This document shows positions 18,081 to 27,087 of a stretch of DNA of 63,479 bases, one piece after another. The first letter of the stretch is position 1. Each line of letters opens with the position of its first letter. Source of the DNA: Flavobacteriales bacterium (GTDB taxonomy: Bacteria > Bacteroidota > Bacteroidia > Flavobacteriales > UBA7430); assembly GCA_002707145.1 (NCBI GenBank), contig PAMD01000002.1, forward strand, positions 1-63,479, read 5' to 3'. The notes beneath the pieces were generated by a model, which did no database searches, had not been told where the DNA came from, and worked only from the letters and a program-made list of their open reading frames with translations. Made by a program: the position numbers and the translations under genes.

Positions 18081-18084
18081 CCCC

Positions 18085-19407
18085 ATGGGATTGTCAAATC
18101 TGATTTTTGCATTGAGTTTAGGTATTGCAGGATTTATTTTTGGTAGGAATGTGCTACGAATAAAGCGGAATATTCAGATTGGTGTAGATATTGATCGTTT
18201 TGATCGGCCATCTCTTCGTTGGAAGACAATGGCTAGAGTAGCGTTAGGTCAGTCTAAAATGACTGTTCGTCCTATTGCTGCTTTTCTTCATGCTTTAGTT
18301 TATGTTGGTTTTGTTGTTATAAACATCGAAGTTTTAGAAATTATTATTGATGGGTTATTTGGAACGCATAGGGTGTTTTCTTTTTTAGGTGGACTTTACG
18401 ATTTTTTGATAGGTAGCTTTGAAATTCTTGCATTTTTAGTTCTTGTGGCATGTGTTATTTTTGCTATTAGAAGAAACGTTCTTCAAATTAAACGGTTTGT
18501 GATGAAAGAGATGGACGGTTGGCCGAAAACAGATGCTAATTTGATATTAGTTTTTGAAATTTTACTCATGTCTGCATTTTTATTGTTGCAGTCATCCGAT
18601 TTACATCTTCAGAATCTCGGAGTTGATCATTACGTCCAAGCGGGATCTTATCCAATAAGTTCTTGGTTTTTGCCTTTGTTTAGCTCTATGGATATTCAAA
18701 CAGTTTACCTGTTTGAAAGAGGTTTGTGGTGGTTTCATATTATTGGAATACTAGTTTTCTTGAACTATTTGCCTTATTCAAAACATTTTCATATAATTTT
18801 AGCCTTTCCGAATACTTATTTTTCCAATCTAGATGCGAAAGGTAGTTTTACTAATATGGCTTCTGTAACTCAAGAAGTTAAGATAATGATGGATCCCAAT
18901 GCTGATCCATATGCAGTGCCTGATGGTGGTGTTGAGGAAGAATCTTTACAAAGATTTGGTGCGAAAGACGTTAACGATCTAAATTGGGTACAATTGATGA
19001 ATGCGTATTCTTGTTCAGAGTGTGGAAGATGTACATCTGAATGCCCTGCTAACCAGACAGGAAAACTTCTTTCTCCTCGTAAAATAATGATGGATACTAG
19101 AGATCGACTAGAAGAATATAGCACAAATATTACTGCCAATGGTCCAGAAAGTAAAGATGGGCTATCTTTGTTAGATGATTATATTTCACGAGAAGAACTT
19201 TGGGCATGCACATCTTGCAATGCTTGTACTCAAGCTTGTCCTTTAAATATAGACCCACTTTCGATTATTATAGATATGCGACGGTATCTTGTTATGGAGG
19301 AGTCAGCTGCTCCGACAGAATTAAATTCGATGTTCAATAATGTAGAGAATAATGGTGCCCCTTGGCAGTTTCCGGCACTAGATCGTTTAAAATGGAGAGA
19401 TGAATAA
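18085..19407 (+). CDS. Membrane-bound (Fe-S)-binding protein, HdrE/HdrC-like fusion
   Basis: A 440-residue inner-membrane redox protein. The N-terminal 240 residues contain five or six hydrophobic helices with histidines suited to haem or quinone contact (FLHALVYVGF, WWFHIIGILV, SKHFHIILAF). The soluble C-terminal part binds two [4Fe-4S] clusters: cysteines 310, 313, 316, 320 in CSECGRCTSECP and 375, 378, 381, 385 in CTSCNACTQACP. This is the architecture of a cytochrome b-like subunit fused to a heterodisulfide-reductase C-like ferredoxin. With the next gene (CCG protein) it probably forms a quinone-linked electron-transfer complex; electron donor and acceptor are unknown. Confidence 0.85.
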   Translation: MGLSNLIFALSLGIAGFIFGRNVLRIKRNIQIGVDIDRFDRPSLRWKTMARVALGQSKMTVRPIAAFLHALVYVGFVVINIEVLEIIIDGLFGTHRVFSFLGGLYDFLIGSFEILAFLVLVACVIFAIRRNVLQIKRFVMKEMDGWPKTDANLILVFEILLMSAFLLLQSSDLHLQNLGVDHYVQAGSYPISSWFLPLFSSMDIQTVYLFERGLWWFHIIGILVFLNYLPYSKHFHIILAFPNTYFSNLDAKGSFTNMASVTQEVKIMMDPNADPYAVPDGGVEEESLQRFGAKDVNDLNWVQLMNAYSCSECGRCTSECPANQTGKLLSPRKIMMDTRDRLEEYSTNITANGPESKDGLSLLDDYISREELWACTSCNACTQACPLNIDPLSIIIDMRRYLVMEESAAPTELNSMFNNVENNGAPWQFPALDRLKWRDE

Positions 19408-20203
19408 TATGAAAAAGACCCCTTTACAAGTACCTACAATGGCCGAAATGATCGCTAAAGGTGAAGTTCCAGACATTCTTTTTTGGGTTGGCTGTGCAGG
19501 TAGTTTTGACGATCGAGCTAAGAGGATTACTAAAGCATTTGTGAAAATATTGAACAATATTGACATTAAATTTGCTGTTTTAGGAGCTGAGGAATCTTGT
19601 AGTGGAGATCCCGCTAAGCGAGCTGGAAATGAATTCCTTTTCCAAATGCAAGCTATGGCAAATATTGAGGTTCTTCATGCTTATGAAGTAAAGCGTATTG
19701 TAACAACTTGTCCTCACTGTTTCAATACTATAAAAAATGAATACCCCGAATTAGGGGGTAGTTTTGAAGTGGTTCATCATACTCAGATGCTCCAATCTCT
19801 TATAGATGAAGGTCGACTAATGGTTGAAGGTGGACACTACAAAGGAAAGAAAATAACTTTTCATGATCCTTGTTATTTAGGTCGAGCTAATAGTGTTTAT
19901 GAAGCTCCAAGGATACTTATAAAGAATCTAGATGCTGAGCTTATAGAAATGAAACGATGTAAATCGAGAGGCTTTTGCTGTGGTGCAGGAGGTGCCCAAA
20001 TGTTTAAAGAACCTGAGAAAGGTACTCAAGATGTTAATATTGAGCGTACTAAAGAGGCTCTTGAGACAAAGGCAGAAGTGATCGCTACTGGTTGTCCTTT
20101 CTGTAACACCATGATGACTGACGGAGTAAAGAATAAAGAAAAAGAAGATGAAGTCGAGGTTTTAGATTTAGCAGAAATGATTGCTACTGCAAAAGATCTA
20201 TAG
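19400..20203 (+). CDS. (Fe-S)-binding CCG-domain protein, HdrB/GlpC-like
   Basis: A 267-residue soluble partner of the preceding membrane Fe-S protein, with two cysteine-rich CCG modules. The second is complete: C158 in DPCYLGR, C193-C194 in GFCCGAGG, C232 and C235 in TGCPFCN. The first has C32 in VGCAGSFDD, C104 and C107 in TTCPHCF, but its central pair is C67-S68 in ESCSGD instead of two cysteines. Such modules bind clusters in heterodisulfide reductase B, glycolate oxidase F and lactate-utilisation proteins. The ATG at 19400 overlaps the previous gene by 8 bases; an ATG at 19409 is an alternative. The substrate is not evident. Confidence 0.85.
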   Translation: MNNMKKTPLQVPTMAEMIAKGEVPDILFWVGCAGSFDDRAKRITKAFVKILNNIDIKFAVLGAEESCSGDPAKRAGNEFLFQMQAMANIEVLHAYEVKRIVTTCPHCFNTIKNEYPELGGSFEVVHHTQMLQSLIDEGRLMVEGGHYKGKKITFHDPCYLGRANSVYEAPRILIKNLDAELIEMKRCKSRGFCCGAGGAQMFKEPEKGTQDVNIERTKEALETKAEVIATGCPFCNTMMTDGVKNKEKEDEVEVLDLAEMIATAKDL

Positions 20204-20205
20204 GT

Positions 20206-20688
20206 ATGTGGGTTCCCTTTGAAGATTTGCCCCAGAGTAGTCGAGTATGGATATTTCAATCAGACCGCCTCCTTAGCGATTCTGAGATGAAAGAGATAGA
20301 CGACAAAATAAATTTTTTTATTGGCCAGTGGTATTCGCATGGCAAGCCGATTCATGGCACACATAATATTATTTATGGTTGTTTTGTTATTGTGGTTGCT
20401 GATGAGCAAAGGCAAATGGCATCGGGTTGCTCAATTGATTCTCTTACAGAGCTATTTAAGTATTTTGGACAAACATACCAGCTTTCTTTCTTTGATCGTT
20501 TTTCTATCGCTTACAAAAAAAATAATGAAGTTTACCTTATGACACTTTATAGTTTTAAAGAAGCTATAGATTCGGGCGAGTTAGACGCCGAAAGTAAAGT
20601 TTTTAATAATCTTATTTCATCCAAGTTAGAATTATCTTCCTCTTGGGAGGTTCCTGTCAAAGACTCTTGGCTCAGACGTTATCTCTAA
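20206..20688 (+). CDS. Conserved Bacteroidota protein of unknown function (160 residues)
   Basis: Soluble protein beginning MWVPFEDLPQSSRVWIFQSDR and containing FIGQWYSHGKPIHG and ADEQRQMASGCSIDS. Relatives in Bacteroidota are sometimes labelled ABC transporter ATPase, but no Walker A, signature or Walker B motif is present, so that name is wrong. The conserved ASGCSIDS cysteine-serine stretch and the HG pair look like functional residues. It starts two bases after the CCG protein stop, so it belongs to the amidase-MCE-Fe-S transcription unit. Function unknown; a role with the redox complex is only suggested by position. Confidence 0.8.
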   Translation: MWVPFEDLPQSSRVWIFQSDRLLSDSEMKEIDDKINFFIGQWYSHGKPIHGTHNIIYGCFVIVVADEQRQMASGCSIDSLTELFKYFGQTYQLSFFDRFSIAYKKNNEVYLMTLYSFKEAIDSGELDAESKVFNNLISSKLELSSSWEVPVKDSWLRRYL

Positions 20689-20697
20689 ATTTTAGAC

Positions 20698-20725
20698 AAA
20701 AAAAAGGTTTGCCAAGCAAACCTTT
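20698..20725. terminator. Strong terminator between convergent genes
   Basis: A perfect 10-pair stem, AAAGGTTTGC and GCAAACCTTT with loop CAA (20703-20725), flanked by a run of eight A that becomes a U-tract on the minus strand. It serves the minus-strand beta-barrel gene best and may stop plus-strand transcripts weakly. Confidence 0.8.
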
Positions 20726-20745
20726 AATAGTAAATAGTTTCAATA

Positions 20746-21390
20746 TCAGAAAAATAAGCTAAGATTTACACCTAAATTGAAGTGAGTACCCTTTAAATCG
20801 TCTGATTCTACTTGTAGATTTTCCGCATCATATGTTTTTTGTTCTCCATTCATGAAGGTCAAATTCATGAATGGTTCAACTGCAAAGTGCTCTCTCCAAA
20901 CAATTGTATAACCCATACCTAAATTGAAGTTTAAAGTTTTCATTGAGTTTTCAATCACTTGCTCAATCTCTTGAAGAGCCATCAAAGCAGAGCCATCTGC
21001 ATTGAATTGAGGAACGCCATTAACAAATACTTGAGAGTAATCCTCAATGTTTTCATAAGATTCTGAACTTGAATTCATACTGCTCAAAGAAATTTCAGTA
21101 AATAAGTTGTTGGACACATAGTAGCGGCTAAATACACCGATTTCTGCCACTGTATTATTTAATTCGTATTCTGCTTTGTCGATATTATCTGATTGGAAAT
21201 TGATTAAAGCACCAATGGCAATACCATCTTGTACAAAATAACCTACTTTAGGAGTAATGGCTAATGTTGTCCATTCTGTTTCTGACATTTGAGTTCCAGC
21301 ACCTAGCAATACAGTACCTTTACGTGTTTGCGCATCAGATGTTGATGCAAAAGCTAAAACTGCTGCTAATGAAAGAATAATCTTTTTCAT
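20746..21390 (-). CDS. Outer membrane beta-barrel protein
   Basis: A 214-residue protein with a clear signal peptide (MKKIILSLAAVLAFASTSDAQ) and alternating amphipathic strands such as GTVLLGAGTQ, TTLAITPKVGYFV, NLFTEISLSS and a C-terminal strand ending NLSLFF with a final phenylalanine, the usual outer-membrane assembly signal. This matches the generic OMP_b-brl family; the ligand or function is unknown. It stands alone between a strong terminator and a 144-base upstream gap. The gap contains a minus-strand TAAATTTG at 21518-21511, but that lies about 120 bases from the start and may be coincidental. Confidence 0.85.
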   Translation of the reverse strand: MKKIILSLAAVLAFASTSDAQTRKGTVLLGAGTQMSETEWTTLAITPKVGYFVQDGIAIGALINFQSDNIDKAEYELNNTVAEIGVFSRYYVSNNLFTEISLSSMNSSSESYENIEDYSQVFVNGVPQFNADGSALMALQEIEQVIENSMKTLNFNLGMGYTIVWREHFAVEPFMNLTFMNGEQKTYDAENLQVESDDLKGTHFNLGVNLSLFF

Positions 21391-21534
21391 ATCTGTAAAA
21401 TTTTATTTCTTTGTTATTGTTACTTGATGAACTAATTCTTTAGAATGTGTGAATTTACTAAAAATTAGAATATGTCAAAGCATTTATTGCAATTTATTGA
21501 CTTAACTATTCAAATTTATTATTACAAAACTTCT

Positions 21535-22986
21535 CTAGGGGATAATTTTACTCTCAAAAAGATCCTTATATTTATTAATCCTTTCGTCAATTATTAGTGA
21601 TGTTTTTTGTTTTTCATACCAGATGAAGTTTTTTAATTGCATATACTCTGGGTTTACTTGTTCAATAGGCTTAATGCTCGCATCTGCGTTCTCATAGAAA
21701 GTAATGTTTTTAATTTTATTGCTGTAAATTGATATATTCATATGGCTACATATTACTTTGTTTACGCCTCGGGCGGTTTTTTGATTTTCTTCTTCTACGT
21801 AGTATAAACTTTCTCCATTTCCATCAACTTCAATATTACTAATTTTATTCCTTAAGAAATGTGCATTCATCTCTTCACCTTTTATCTGATTAAATTGCTG
21901 ATTATTTAGCTTTGAACTAATAAATGCATTTTTATTCAAATCAATTTCTTTCACAAAATCACCCGGTTCAAGTTTTACTGTAATAGTATCTGCGGTAAGT
22001 AAGAATTCATTTATCCATATGGCGGGTAAAAAGAAAAGATTCATTTCTTTCTGACTTTTTTTGTACGACAAGGAGTCACATTTACCTGTAATTTCTTTGC
22101 TATGGAAGGCAGCCATTGGTCCAGCAGTAAATATTGCTATGTCATTATATTCCGAATAATGAAGGGTGTCTCCCATAAGATATAGAGTATCCTGTTTTCT
22201 TGGGATTTCTATGAGAGCATTTCCGTAGGATATGGATGTGTTTTTTTCTCCATCGATCCGATAATGGTCAGAGAATAATTTTGCTCCATCAATTAAATGA
22301 TGGATTTGAACTTCCCCTTGAAGTGTTGCATCTCCATTGCTTTTATTCAACCATCCAGATTTAGCATTAATTTGCATAGATTCGTTTTTTAAAGTTACAT
22401 GAGAAGAAAAAGTAGCCTCTTCTGTTTTTAGACTATAATAAACACTATCAGCAATAAGTGTGTCAATATCATCTGTCAAGATTACCTCTTTGTAAAAATT
22501 AAATTTTTCTTCTTGAATGTCATAAACCCCCTCTTTGCTAGAAATTGATTTTTGATTTTGTTTAATATACGCTTGTTGGTTAAAAGAGGCTTTTTTGGAA
22601 GTAAAGTTGTAAAGAACTTTTCTTGAGGAAAGACGCATGTCCTTGTGAATGAAAATAACTTTTTGCTCTATTTCTGCAAGTTGTTCATTTCCATGATAAA
22701 TCAAATACTCCCCTCTGATGGTAATCTGGTCTTCTTCCCATATATGAATATTATTAAAAGCTTCTATTTTATTTTCATTTAAATAATAATAGGCGCTGTC
22801 GCAGGTCATAATCCTATTTTTATGTTTTGTTTTAACATTTCCACGAAGCACTTGTCTATTCTTATTTAATTTTTGATTGAAGGAAATTTCATCGGCATTA
22901 ATGATTTCAATTTTAGACTGCGCACATACCCCTCCTATGGGTACGATTAGATAGATAATAGAAAGAAAGGCTAAAAATCTTTGCAT
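21535..22986 (-). CDS. OstA-like protein, probable LptA-type LPS transport component
   Basis: A 483-residue exported protein with a signal peptide (to about GGVCAQ, residue 23). The body is a repeated beta-jellyroll of the OstA/LptA type, for example VLRGNVKTKHKNRIMTCDSA, AFNNIHIWEEDQITIRGEYL and ATLQGEVQIHH, and is much longer than the E. coli LptA (about 185 residues), as in other Bacteroidota. It should bridge the periplasm between inner-membrane Lpt proteins (such as the LptF/G protein at 50810) and LptD (13471). Its start codon lies immediately after a terminator-like hairpin that follows purA. Confidence 0.82.
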   Translation of the reverse strand: MQRFLAFLSIIYLIVPIGGVCAQSKIEIINADEISFNQKLNKNRQVLRGNVKTKHKNRIMTCDSAYYYLNENKIEAFNNIHIWEEDQITIRGEYLIYHGNEQLAEIEQKVIFIHKDMRLSSRKVLYNFTSKKASFNQQAYIKQNQKSISSKEGVYDIQEEKFNFYKEVILTDDIDTLIADSVYYSLKTEEATFSSHVTLKNESMQINAKSGWLNKSNGDATLQGEVQIHHLIDGAKLFSDHYRIDGEKNTSISYGNALIEIPRKQDTLYLMGDTLHYSEYNDIAIFTAGPMAAFHSKEITGKCDSLSYKKSQKEMNLFFLPAIWINEFLLTADTITVKLEPGDFVKEIDLNKNAFISSKLNNQQFNQIKGEEMNAHFLRNKISNIEVDGNGESLYYVEEENQKTARGVNKVICSHMNISIYSNKIKNITFYENADASIKPIEQVNPEYMQLKNFIWYEKQKTSLIIDERINKYKDLFESKIIP

Positions 22987-23012
22987 AAAAAAGTCCTCTT
23001 TAAGGGGGACTT
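22987..23012 (-). terminator. Terminator-like hairpin between purA and the OstA-like gene
   Basis: On the minus strand AAGTCCCC pairs with GAGGACTT (one G-U pair) and is followed by six T that end at the ATG of the OstA-like gene. It can end purA transcripts, but a transcript starting upstream would place the structure over the ribosome landing site. Confidence 0.6.
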
Positions 23013-23016
23013 GATT

Positions 23017-24285
23017 TTATTTGTTATGAATGGTTTGAGTTCGATCTGGTCCCACAGAAACGATAGAAATAGGTGTTTCTAGTGTCTTTTCTAAGTAATT
23101 GACATAAGTAATTAATTCATTTGGCAGTTCAGACATTTGTGTCTTACCGGTGATGTCCTCTTTCCAACATGGAAATTCTTTATATATCGGCTCAATTCTA
23201 TCTTCTTGAATGTTGTAGGGAAGATAATCTATAATTTCGCCATTATATTTGTAATGTGTACAAACTTTAATGGTAGAGAATTCGCTTAAAACGTCTGCTT
23301 TCATCATCATAAGTGAGGTTACTCCGTTAACGTTTATAGCATATTTTAATGCTGGAATATCTATCCACCCACATCTTCTAGGGCGACCAGTTGTTGCGCC
23401 AAATTCATTTCCAGATTTTTGAATTTTAATACCAGTTTCATCCAGTAGCTCTGTCGGGAAAGGTCCACTTCCAACCCGAGTTAGATAGGCTTTGAAAATC
23501 CCAAATACTTTTCCAATCTTATTAGGAGCAATACCCAACCCAGTACAGGCTCCAGCCGAAATGGTGTTGGAAGAAGTTACAAATGGATAGGTCCCAAAAT
23601 CTATGTCTAAAAGTGAACCCTGAGCCCCTTCAGCAAGAGTTTTTCTCCCTTGTTTGGTAGCTTTATCTAGGTAATGTTCGCTGTCTATAAATCTAATTTT
23701 CTTCAGTCTTTCTATGGCTTCAAACCACTCCGCTTCCATTTCTTCTAGGTCATAATTATAATCATAATGAGTAAGTAGTTGTTTGTGTTTTGAGACTAAT
23801 TTACTGTAACGTTCTTTGAAGTCATCTAGTTCAATATCACCAATTCTGAGACCATTTCTACCAGTTTTGTCCATATACGTCGGGCCGATTCCTTTGAGCG
23901 TAGATCCAATTTTATCTTTCCCTTTTGCTTTTTCAGAGGCGCCATCAAGTAATTTATGGCTAGGTAAAATTAAGTGGGCTTTTTTTGAAATAAGAAGTTT
24001 TCCGTCTAAGTCTAAATTAAGTTTCTCTAATTCTTCCAATTCTTTTTTGAATATAATAGGATCTATTACGACTCCATTTCCAATTAAATTGATTGCTGTG
24101 GGATGGAAAATTCCTGATGGAATCGTATGTAGAACATGCTTTATTCCATCAAATTCAAGAGTGTGACCTGCGTTAGGACCTCCCTGAAATCGAGCGATTA
24201 TGTCATATTTTGAGGTTAAAAAATCAACAATTTTTCCTTTACCTTCATCTCCCCATTGGAGACCTAAAAGAACATCAATGGCCAT
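23017..24285 (-). CDS. purA: Adenylosuccinate synthase
   Basis: Catalyses the GTP-driven joining of IMP and aspartate, the first committed step to AMP. The 422-residue cytoplasmic enzyme has the catalytic D13 in QWGDEGKGK and H41 in GGPNAGHT at the same positions as in E. coli. It also has STLKGIGPTYMDK, GAQGSLLDIDFGTYPFVTSSN, GATTGRPRRCGWID and the closing VGPDRTQT. It is slightly shorter than the E. coli enzyme. It follows fur by 18 bases and is likely transcribed with fur and rsh. Confidence 0.97.
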   Translation of the reverse strand: MAIDVLLGLQWGDEGKGKIVDFLTSKYDIIARFQGGPNAGHTLEFDGIKHVLHTIPSGIFHPTAINLIGNGVVIDPIIFKKELEELEKLNLDLDGKLLISKKAHLILPSHKLLDGASEKAKGKDKIGSTLKGIGPTYMDKTGRNGLRIGDIELDDFKERYSKLVSKHKQLLTHYDYNYDLEEMEAEWFEAIERLKKIRFIDSEHYLDKATKQGRKTLAEGAQGSLLDIDFGTYPFVTSSNTISAGACTGLGIAPNKIGKVFGIFKAYLTRVGSGPFPTELLDETGIKIQKSGNEFGATTGRPRRCGWIDIPALKYAINVNGVTSLMMMKADVLSEFSTIKVCTHYKYNGEIIDYLPYNIQEDRIEPIYKEFPCWKEDITGKTQMSELPNELITYVNYLEKTLETPISIVSVGPDRTQTIHNK

Positions 24286-24303
24286 TTTTTATTAATATTT
24301 TTA

Positions 24304-24765
24304 TTAGTTTTTGGTACACTCACCATTTTCGTTTTTTTTACACATTCCGTACATGTTCAATGCATGGTGAAATACTTTAAATCCAATATTTTCTTCAACA
24401 GTGTTCATGATATTTTGAATCCTTGGATCACAAAATTCTATTACTTTTTTACATTGTGTGCAGATTAGGTGATCGTGTTGTTTGTTAGTGAAGCTTTTTT
24501 CATACTGAGCTTGATTTTCTCCAAATTGGTGTTTCCTAACCAAGTTACAATCAAGAAGAAGTTCAATTGTATTGTATAAAGTAGCTCTACTGACTCGATA
24601 ATTTTGATTTTTCATTTTGACATACATTGTTTCTATATCAAAGTGATCATCATAGTCGTAAATTTTATTGAGTATAGCGAAACGTTCAGGTGTTTTTCTT
24701 TGCCCGTTTTTTTCTAGGTATGAAGTAAATACCTCTTTTACTTGGTTCTGTATTTTTTTAGTCAT
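24304..24765 (-). CDS. Fur-family transcriptional regulator
   Basis: Metal-responsive DNA-binding repressor of 153 residues. The winged-helix part includes [11 protein letters not shown] and the recognition helix region [13 protein letters not shown] (residues 58-70). The dimerisation part has a structural zinc site with C102 and C105 in CTQC and C142 and C150 near the C terminus. Residues HDHLICTQC match the regulatory metal region. It could sense iron (Fur), peroxide (PerR) or zinc (Zur); the sequence alone does not settle which. It lies between rsh and purA on one strand with short gaps (66 and 18 bases). Confidence 0.9.
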   Translation of the reverse strand: MTKKIQNQVKEVFTSYLEKNGQRKTPERFAILNKIYDYDDHFDIETMYVKMKNQNYRVSRATLYNTIELLLDCNLVRKHQFGENQAQYEKSFTNKQHDHLICTQCKKVIEFCDPRIQNIMNTVEENIGFKVFHHALNMYGMCKKNENGECTKN

Positions 24766-24831
24766 TCTATTGACATTAAATCAAATTTTATAGAGTAAAA
24801 TTAAGCATAAATTTTCAATTATTGTTAGAAA

Positions 24832-27039
24832 TTAGTTACTTTTAAGTTTGCGAGTTACGTGAGTAATTCCTGAGACTTTCTTAATATTTTCGATTACTTT
24901 ACTAAGACTTTTTTTGTCTTGAACCTGCAATGTAATATTTCCATCAAAAGTTCCATCTGATGTAGAAATGTTAATTGAATGGATGTTTATTTTTAAAGTA
25001 TTTGATAGGATTTGGGTAACCTGATTAATTAGTCCAACACTGTCGATTCCTTTAATATGAAGAACAGCAAACGATTTTATTTGCGAACTATCTAGCCATT
25101 TTGCAATCAAAATTCGATAGGCAAAATTTGCATGGAGTCTGAGTGCATTAGGACAATTGTTTCGATGAATTTTAATTCCTTCACGAATGGTAGTAAAACC
25201 AAATACTTCATCCCCTGGAATAGGACTGCAACATTTTGAAATGGTATAATTAAGTTTTTCTTCGTTAGGACCAAAGACCAAAGTATCAAAATTAACTTCT
25301 TCTTTAATTTCTTGAGTTTTCGATGCCCTTTTATAAATTTTATTTTTAAGATATTGATACCAGCTATTTCTATTGGTAGCAAATTCCTTGATCATTGCAT
25401 TGTTAAAAATTCCTACTCCTACATCATAAAATAAGTCAAAACTTGTTTTATATTTATAATAAGTAGTTAATTCTTTAAGAATATTTTCATTCAAAACCAG
25501 CTTTAAATGCTTTAGCTTTCTTTTTAATATCTCTTTTCCCTCGTCAGCAATTATTTTTTTTTCGTCTTTTAAAGAACTTTTAATTTTATTTTTTGCTTTG
25601 GCAGTGACCACAAAATTCAACCAAGATTTTTTTGGTTTCTGCTTTAGAGAGCTGATTACTTCCACTTGGTCTCCACTTTTAAGTTTATGGCTAAGTGGGG
25701 TTATTTTCCCGTTAACCTTGCATCCTAAGCAGTTAGCTCCAAGTTGGCTATGAATTTCAAATGCAAAATCTAATGCTGAAGCACCGCGTGGAAGTGTTTT
25801 TAATTCCCCATTTGGAGTGAAGACAAAGATTTCTTTGGAAAATAAATTTAGTTTGAATTCCTCAAGAAAATCCAATGCATTAACCTCGGGTTGTTCTAAT
25901 AGTTCTCGAATCTGGTTGATCCAATCTTCTAGATTTCCGTCTTTAGATTTGCCACTTTGTTTGTACTTCCAGTGTGCTGCGAATCCTTTTTCCGCAAGCT
26001 CATCCATTCTTTCGGTTCTAATTTGAACTTCAACCCATTTTCCTGCAGGTCCCATCAAAGTAGTATGAAGAGATTCATAGCCGTTTGCCTTAGGAGTAGA
26101 AATCCAATCTCTAAGTCGATCTGGGTTAGGATGATAGTGGTCTGTAATTAGTGAGTAGGTCTTCCAACAGTCTGATTTTTCTCTTTTTAATTCTGAGTTA
26201 AGGATAATTCGGATCGCAAATTTATCGTAGACTTCATTGAAAGAAATACCTTGATTTTTCATTTTTTTTCGAATAGAAAAAATAGATTTTGGTCTACCTT
26301 TGATAGAGAATTCTAAATCGTGGTTTTTTAGTGAGGCTTTTAGGGGTTTTATAAACTTTTGTATATACTGAATTCGAGCATTTTTAGTTTCGTTTAATTG
26401 TCTGGCAATTTCTCGATAAATATCAGGTTGCGTGAATTTTAATCCTAAATCTTCAAGTTCAGATTTGATAGAATATAACCCTAACCTGTGTGCTAATGGA
26501 GCATAGATATAAAGAGTTTCTGAGGCTATTTTTTGCTGCTTTTGCTCAGGCATAGATTCTAAAGTCTGCATGTTATGCAGACGATCAGCAAGTTTAATTA
26601 AGATTACCCTTACATCATCAGAAATAGTAAGTAGCATTTTTCTAAAATTTTCCGCTTGTGCGGAACTGTTTTGTGCGCCAAATCCAGAAATTTTTGTAAG
26701 TCCATTTATGATTTGACTGATTTTAGGATTAAAAAGCCTGCTCATTTCTTCAATAGTGTATTCTGTGTCTTCGACTACATCATGTAATAGAGCGCAGGAT
26801 ATAGCTGTGGCGTCTAATCCGATATCTTTAGCTACGATTTGAGCCACAGCAATCGGATGAAAGATGTATGGCTCTCCACTTTTTCGGCGAACGTCTTTGT
26901 GGGCATCTACAGCCAGATTGAAAGCTTTTCGAATAAGCTTTTTATCCTCTCGCGTAATTTCACTGTTGCATGAACGAAGTAGAGCCCTATATCTTAGAAC
27001 AATGTCTTTATTTTCTTTTTCTATGTCAAAATGTTCCAT
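24832..27039 (-). CDS. RelA/SpoT-family (p)ppGpp synthetase/hydrolase
   Basis: Long stringent-response enzyme of 735 residues. The N-terminal HD hydrolase domain is intact (H61 in FHPIAV, H86-D87 in LLHDVVEDT). The synthetase domain follows (YDKFAIRIIL, PKANGYESLHTT, EVQIRTERMDELAE). Then come a TGS domain (EIFVFTPNGELKTLPRGAS, about residues 405-465), a cysteine-containing linker (SKCCSPIPGDEVFGF) and a C-terminal ACT domain. Both catalytic halves carry their key residues, so a bifunctional Rel-type role is expected. It is the first gene of the probable rsh-fur-purA unit. Confidence 0.94.
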   Translation of the reverse strand: MEHFDIEKENKDIVLRYRALLRSCNSEITREDKKLIRKAFNLAVDAHKDVRRKSGEPYIFHPIAVAQIVAKDIGLDATAISCALLHDVVEDTEYTIEEMSRLFNPKISQIINGLTKISGFGAQNSSAQAENFRKMLLTISDDVRVILIKLADRLHNMQTLESMPEQKQQKIASETLYIYAPLAHRLGLYSIKSELEDLGLKFTQPDIYREIARQLNETKNARIQYIQKFIKPLKASLKNHDLEFSIKGRPKSIFSIRKKMKNQGISFNEVYDKFAIRIILNSELKREKSDCWKTYSLITDHYHPNPDRLRDWISTPKANGYESLHTTLMGPAGKWVEVQIRTERMDELAEKGFAAHWKYKQSGKSKDGNLEDWINQIRELLEQPEVNALDFLEEFKLNLFSKEIFVFTPNGELKTLPRGASALDFAFEIHSQLGANCLGCKVNGKITPLSHKLKSGDQVEVISSLKQKPKKSWLNFVVTAKAKNKIKSSLKDEKKIIADEGKEILKRKLKHLKLVLNENILKELTTYYKYKTSFDLFYDVGVGIFNNAMIKEFATNRNSWYQYLKNKIYKRASKTQEIKEEVNFDTLVFGPNEEKLNYTISKCCSPIPGDEVFGFTTIREGIKIHRNNCPNALRLHANFAYRILIAKWLDSSQIKSFAVLHIKGIDSVGLINQVTQILSNTLKINIHSINISTSDGTFDGNITLQVQDKKSLSKVIENIKKVSGITHVTRKLKSN

Positions 27040-27087
27040 TCAAGGTATTTGTCTCGAGAGTCCAATTATTTAATGGTAGATTCTAAT

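Noticed and set aside
20206..20688. ABC transporter ATPase label for the 160-residue protein
   Set aside because: No Walker A, signature or Walker B motif is present.
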